A DNA stretch of 14,135 nucleotides. It comes from Actinomycetota bacterium. GTDB lineage: Bacteria; Actinomycetota; Thermoleophilia; Solirubrobacterales; Solirubrobacteraceae. The DNA is taken from the NCBI GenBank assembly GCA_903970315.1, contig CAJCIJ010000358.1, forward strand, positions 1 to 14,135. Reading direction: 5' to 3'. A program made the position numbers and the translations under genes. Below the pieces are notes generated by a model. The model did no database searches, had not been told where the DNA came from, and saw only the letters and a program-made list of their open reading frames with translations. Each line of letters begins with the position of its first letter. Positions within the stretch are counted from its first letter, which is position 1. Of the stretch, positions 12,679 to 14,135 are shown piece by piece.

Positions 12679-14135
12679 TCATGGGACGATCAGCGCGTTT
12701 GCGTTATCGGGCGTAACGACCGACCGCGTGCCCTGAGTAACGTAACGCGTGACTTCGAGCGCCGGCGCCCGAAAGACGCTCACCCGGTGGAAACCGCGGG
12801 GGACACGCACAGCGATGGCGCTCCGCACGGCGCCTGTTGGTGATCGGAAGTAGTGCAGGACGTCTATCTCGTGCGTCCGGAGGGTCTGTTCGCGGCGTAG
12901 TTGTCGGAAACCGACGAATGGGATCAGCGGCGACGACGCACCCCAGGGGTCAACGATCAACAGGTGGTTAACGCGGCTCTGTCGAATCACATGCGCGGCG
13001 TCTCGCCAGTCGGTGCGCTGGAATCGCTGATCCAGATCCACTCCGATCACAGCAATACTCCCGGTTCCCAGGATCGTAACCACCGCGAGGGCTCCCACCA
13101 GCCGGACCCGCTGGCGGCGATGGCCATCCGCCACCTGTGCGAGTCCGCACGCTACTGGTACACACGCGATGGGAAGAAGCTCAATCGCGTTTCGACTGAG
13201 AAGAACATCGTCACCGACGAGTGCCAATGCCAGCATCATGACTGCCCCGGCGCAGACCACCAAGAGCGGTAGTCGCACGCGGCGCTTTGACTCCCGAGAA
13301 TGCGCGAGGAGTCCGACGCCAGCCACGAGCACGGCGAGCAGCGCGGCGATTGTCAGAAGTCGCCATCCAGGCGAGTCGGGTCCCGCCACGAATTGCTCCG
13401 GCACGAGCGCGACGCGACTCGTCAGCGGCGTCGCCGAGATCCACGCGGTGTGCCGCGTGCTGCTCTGCGCGTGAATCAGCGGCAACAACGCGAGGCCAAC
13501 GGCTCCCACAAACACCACGGGAGGGACCGCTCGGCGGCGACGCGCCCACAACAGCCATCCGATCTCTGGCGCGACGACGAAGATGGCGAAGTAATGCGTG
13601 CAGAGCGCGAGGCCGGCCGTTAGCGCCCAGAGCCAGACGTTCCGGCGCTCGTCCTGACGATCGCCGCGGAGAATGGTAAGAAAGTACAGCGACAGCACGC
13701 TAAAGAGCGCGAGAAGCGCGTAAGCGCGCGCCTCCTGGGAGTACCAGATCAAGAACGGGTTCACCGCCGCCAGAGCAGCCGCTAACAGACCAACACGACG
13801 TCCAGCGACCTCTCGTCCCACGAGGTAGACAACCACGACGGTCGCGACCCCTGCGGAGGCCGAGAGCGACCGGAGCGCCGCTTCGGTGTGTCCGAAGATG
13901 TGCGACCAGACCCAGGCCAGTATGTAGTAGAGGGGCGGCGTTGATTCATGCCTAGCGACTCCGGAGAGCATCCTGGTAAAGGACCCATGCAACACGCTTA
14001 CAGTGTCCGTCTCGTCCAGCCAGTAGCTCTGTTGCCCGATCGTGACGAACCGCATCGCCACGGCTACGACACAGATCGCGCCGAGAGGCCCGGCAGCGCT
14101 GCGTAGAAATCGTTTGCGGCTCGCGCCGCTGCGCG
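12679..14135 (-). CDS. GT39/ArnT-like membrane glycosyltransferase (5' partial)
   Basis: At least 484 residues; the frame remains open to the right edge. The first GTG (14061) would cut into the first transmembrane helix, since the upstream codons read FLRSAAGPLGAICVVAVAMR, so the real start is outside the window. After this helix comes QSYWLDETD, the acidic motif in the first periplasmic loop of GT39/ArnT/PMT-type enzymes that use polyprenyl-phosphate sugars. STPPLYYILAWVWSHIFG follows, then about ten hydrophobic helices, with NPFLIWYSQEARAYAL as the typical family signature. A soluble C-terminal part (about the last 120 residues) is extracytoplasmic. It likely transfers a sugar from a lipid carrier to a protein or glycan outside the membrane. 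The neighbouring epimerase-domain gene on the same strand supports a role in surface polysaccharide or glycoprotein formation. Confidence 0.85.
   Translation of the reverse strand, partial: RSGASRKRFLRSAAGPLGAICVVAVAMRFVTIGQQSYWLDETDTVSVLHGSFTRMLSGVARHESTPPLYYILAWVWSHIFGHTEAALRSLSASAGVATVVVVYLVGREVAGRRVGLLAAALAAVNPFLIWYSQEARAYALLALFSVLSLYFLTILRGDRQDERRNVWLWALTAGLALCTHYFAIFVVAPEIGWLLWARRRRAVPPVVFVGAVGLALLPLIHAQSSTRHTAWISATPLTSRVALVPEQFVAGPDSPGWRLLTIAALLAVLVAGVGLLAHSRESKRRVRLPLLVVCAGAVMMLALALVGDDVLLSRNAIELLPIACVPVACGLAQVADGHRRQRVRLVGALAVVTILGTGSIAVIGVDLDQRFQRTDWRDAAHVIRQSRVNHLLIVDPWGASSPLIPFVGFRQLRREQTLRTHEIDVLHYFRSPTGAVRSAIAVRVPRGFHRVSVFRAPALEVTRYVTQGTRSVVTPDNANALIVP

Overview
The window is high-GC DNA whose gene content and codon use suggest an actinobacterium. 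The multi-copy style of sigma-factor/secreted Ig-like protein clusters, a secreted C5-epimerase-type protein and many signal peptides fit Thermoleophilia (Solirubrobacterales/Conexibacter relatives). That placement is inference from content; no rRNA or marker gene is present.

Left part (1-2280): the tail of an unrecognised gene overlaps a small polytopic membrane protein gene. An unusually AT-rich island then carries a 29-codon leader ORF (804-893) placed directly behind a TATACT -10 element, so its mRNA is probably leaderless. The leader overlaps, by ATGA, a winged-helix-like DNA-binding protein gene (890-1432). A strongly foldable spacer (1460-1522) follows, then an Abi-family HEPN protein (1549-2202) with an RNRLAHH motif. 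This looks like an abortive-infection or toxin-antitoxin style defence cassette with two RNA-level control elements, and it is the most novel-looking part of the window.

Middle part (2281-8920): a long non-coding stretch precedes a single-chain sigma factor (2741-4087) that carries its own HxxxCxxC zinc-binding anti-sigma-like motif and a transmembrane helix. Downstream on the same strand are a secreted Ig-like protein, a secreted S8 subtilase with an intact D-H-N-S catalytic set, and a second secreted Ig-like protein related to the first. A 43-bp promoter-like sequence occurs twice, once upstream of the sigma gene and once upstream of the first secreted-protein gene. This suggests that the membrane-tethered sigma factor regulates itself and its secreted module.

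Right part (9073-14135, minus strand): three envelope genes run leftwards: a GT39/ArnT-like membrane glycosyltransferase whose 5' end lies outside the window, a secreted D-glucuronyl C5-epimerase-domain protein, and a FecR-like plus degenerate M23-like protein. The signal peptide of the last gene sits in a different frame, suggesting a frameshift. The converging transcription units meet at 8890-9072. No tRNA, rRNA, CRISPR array or insertion sequence was seen.
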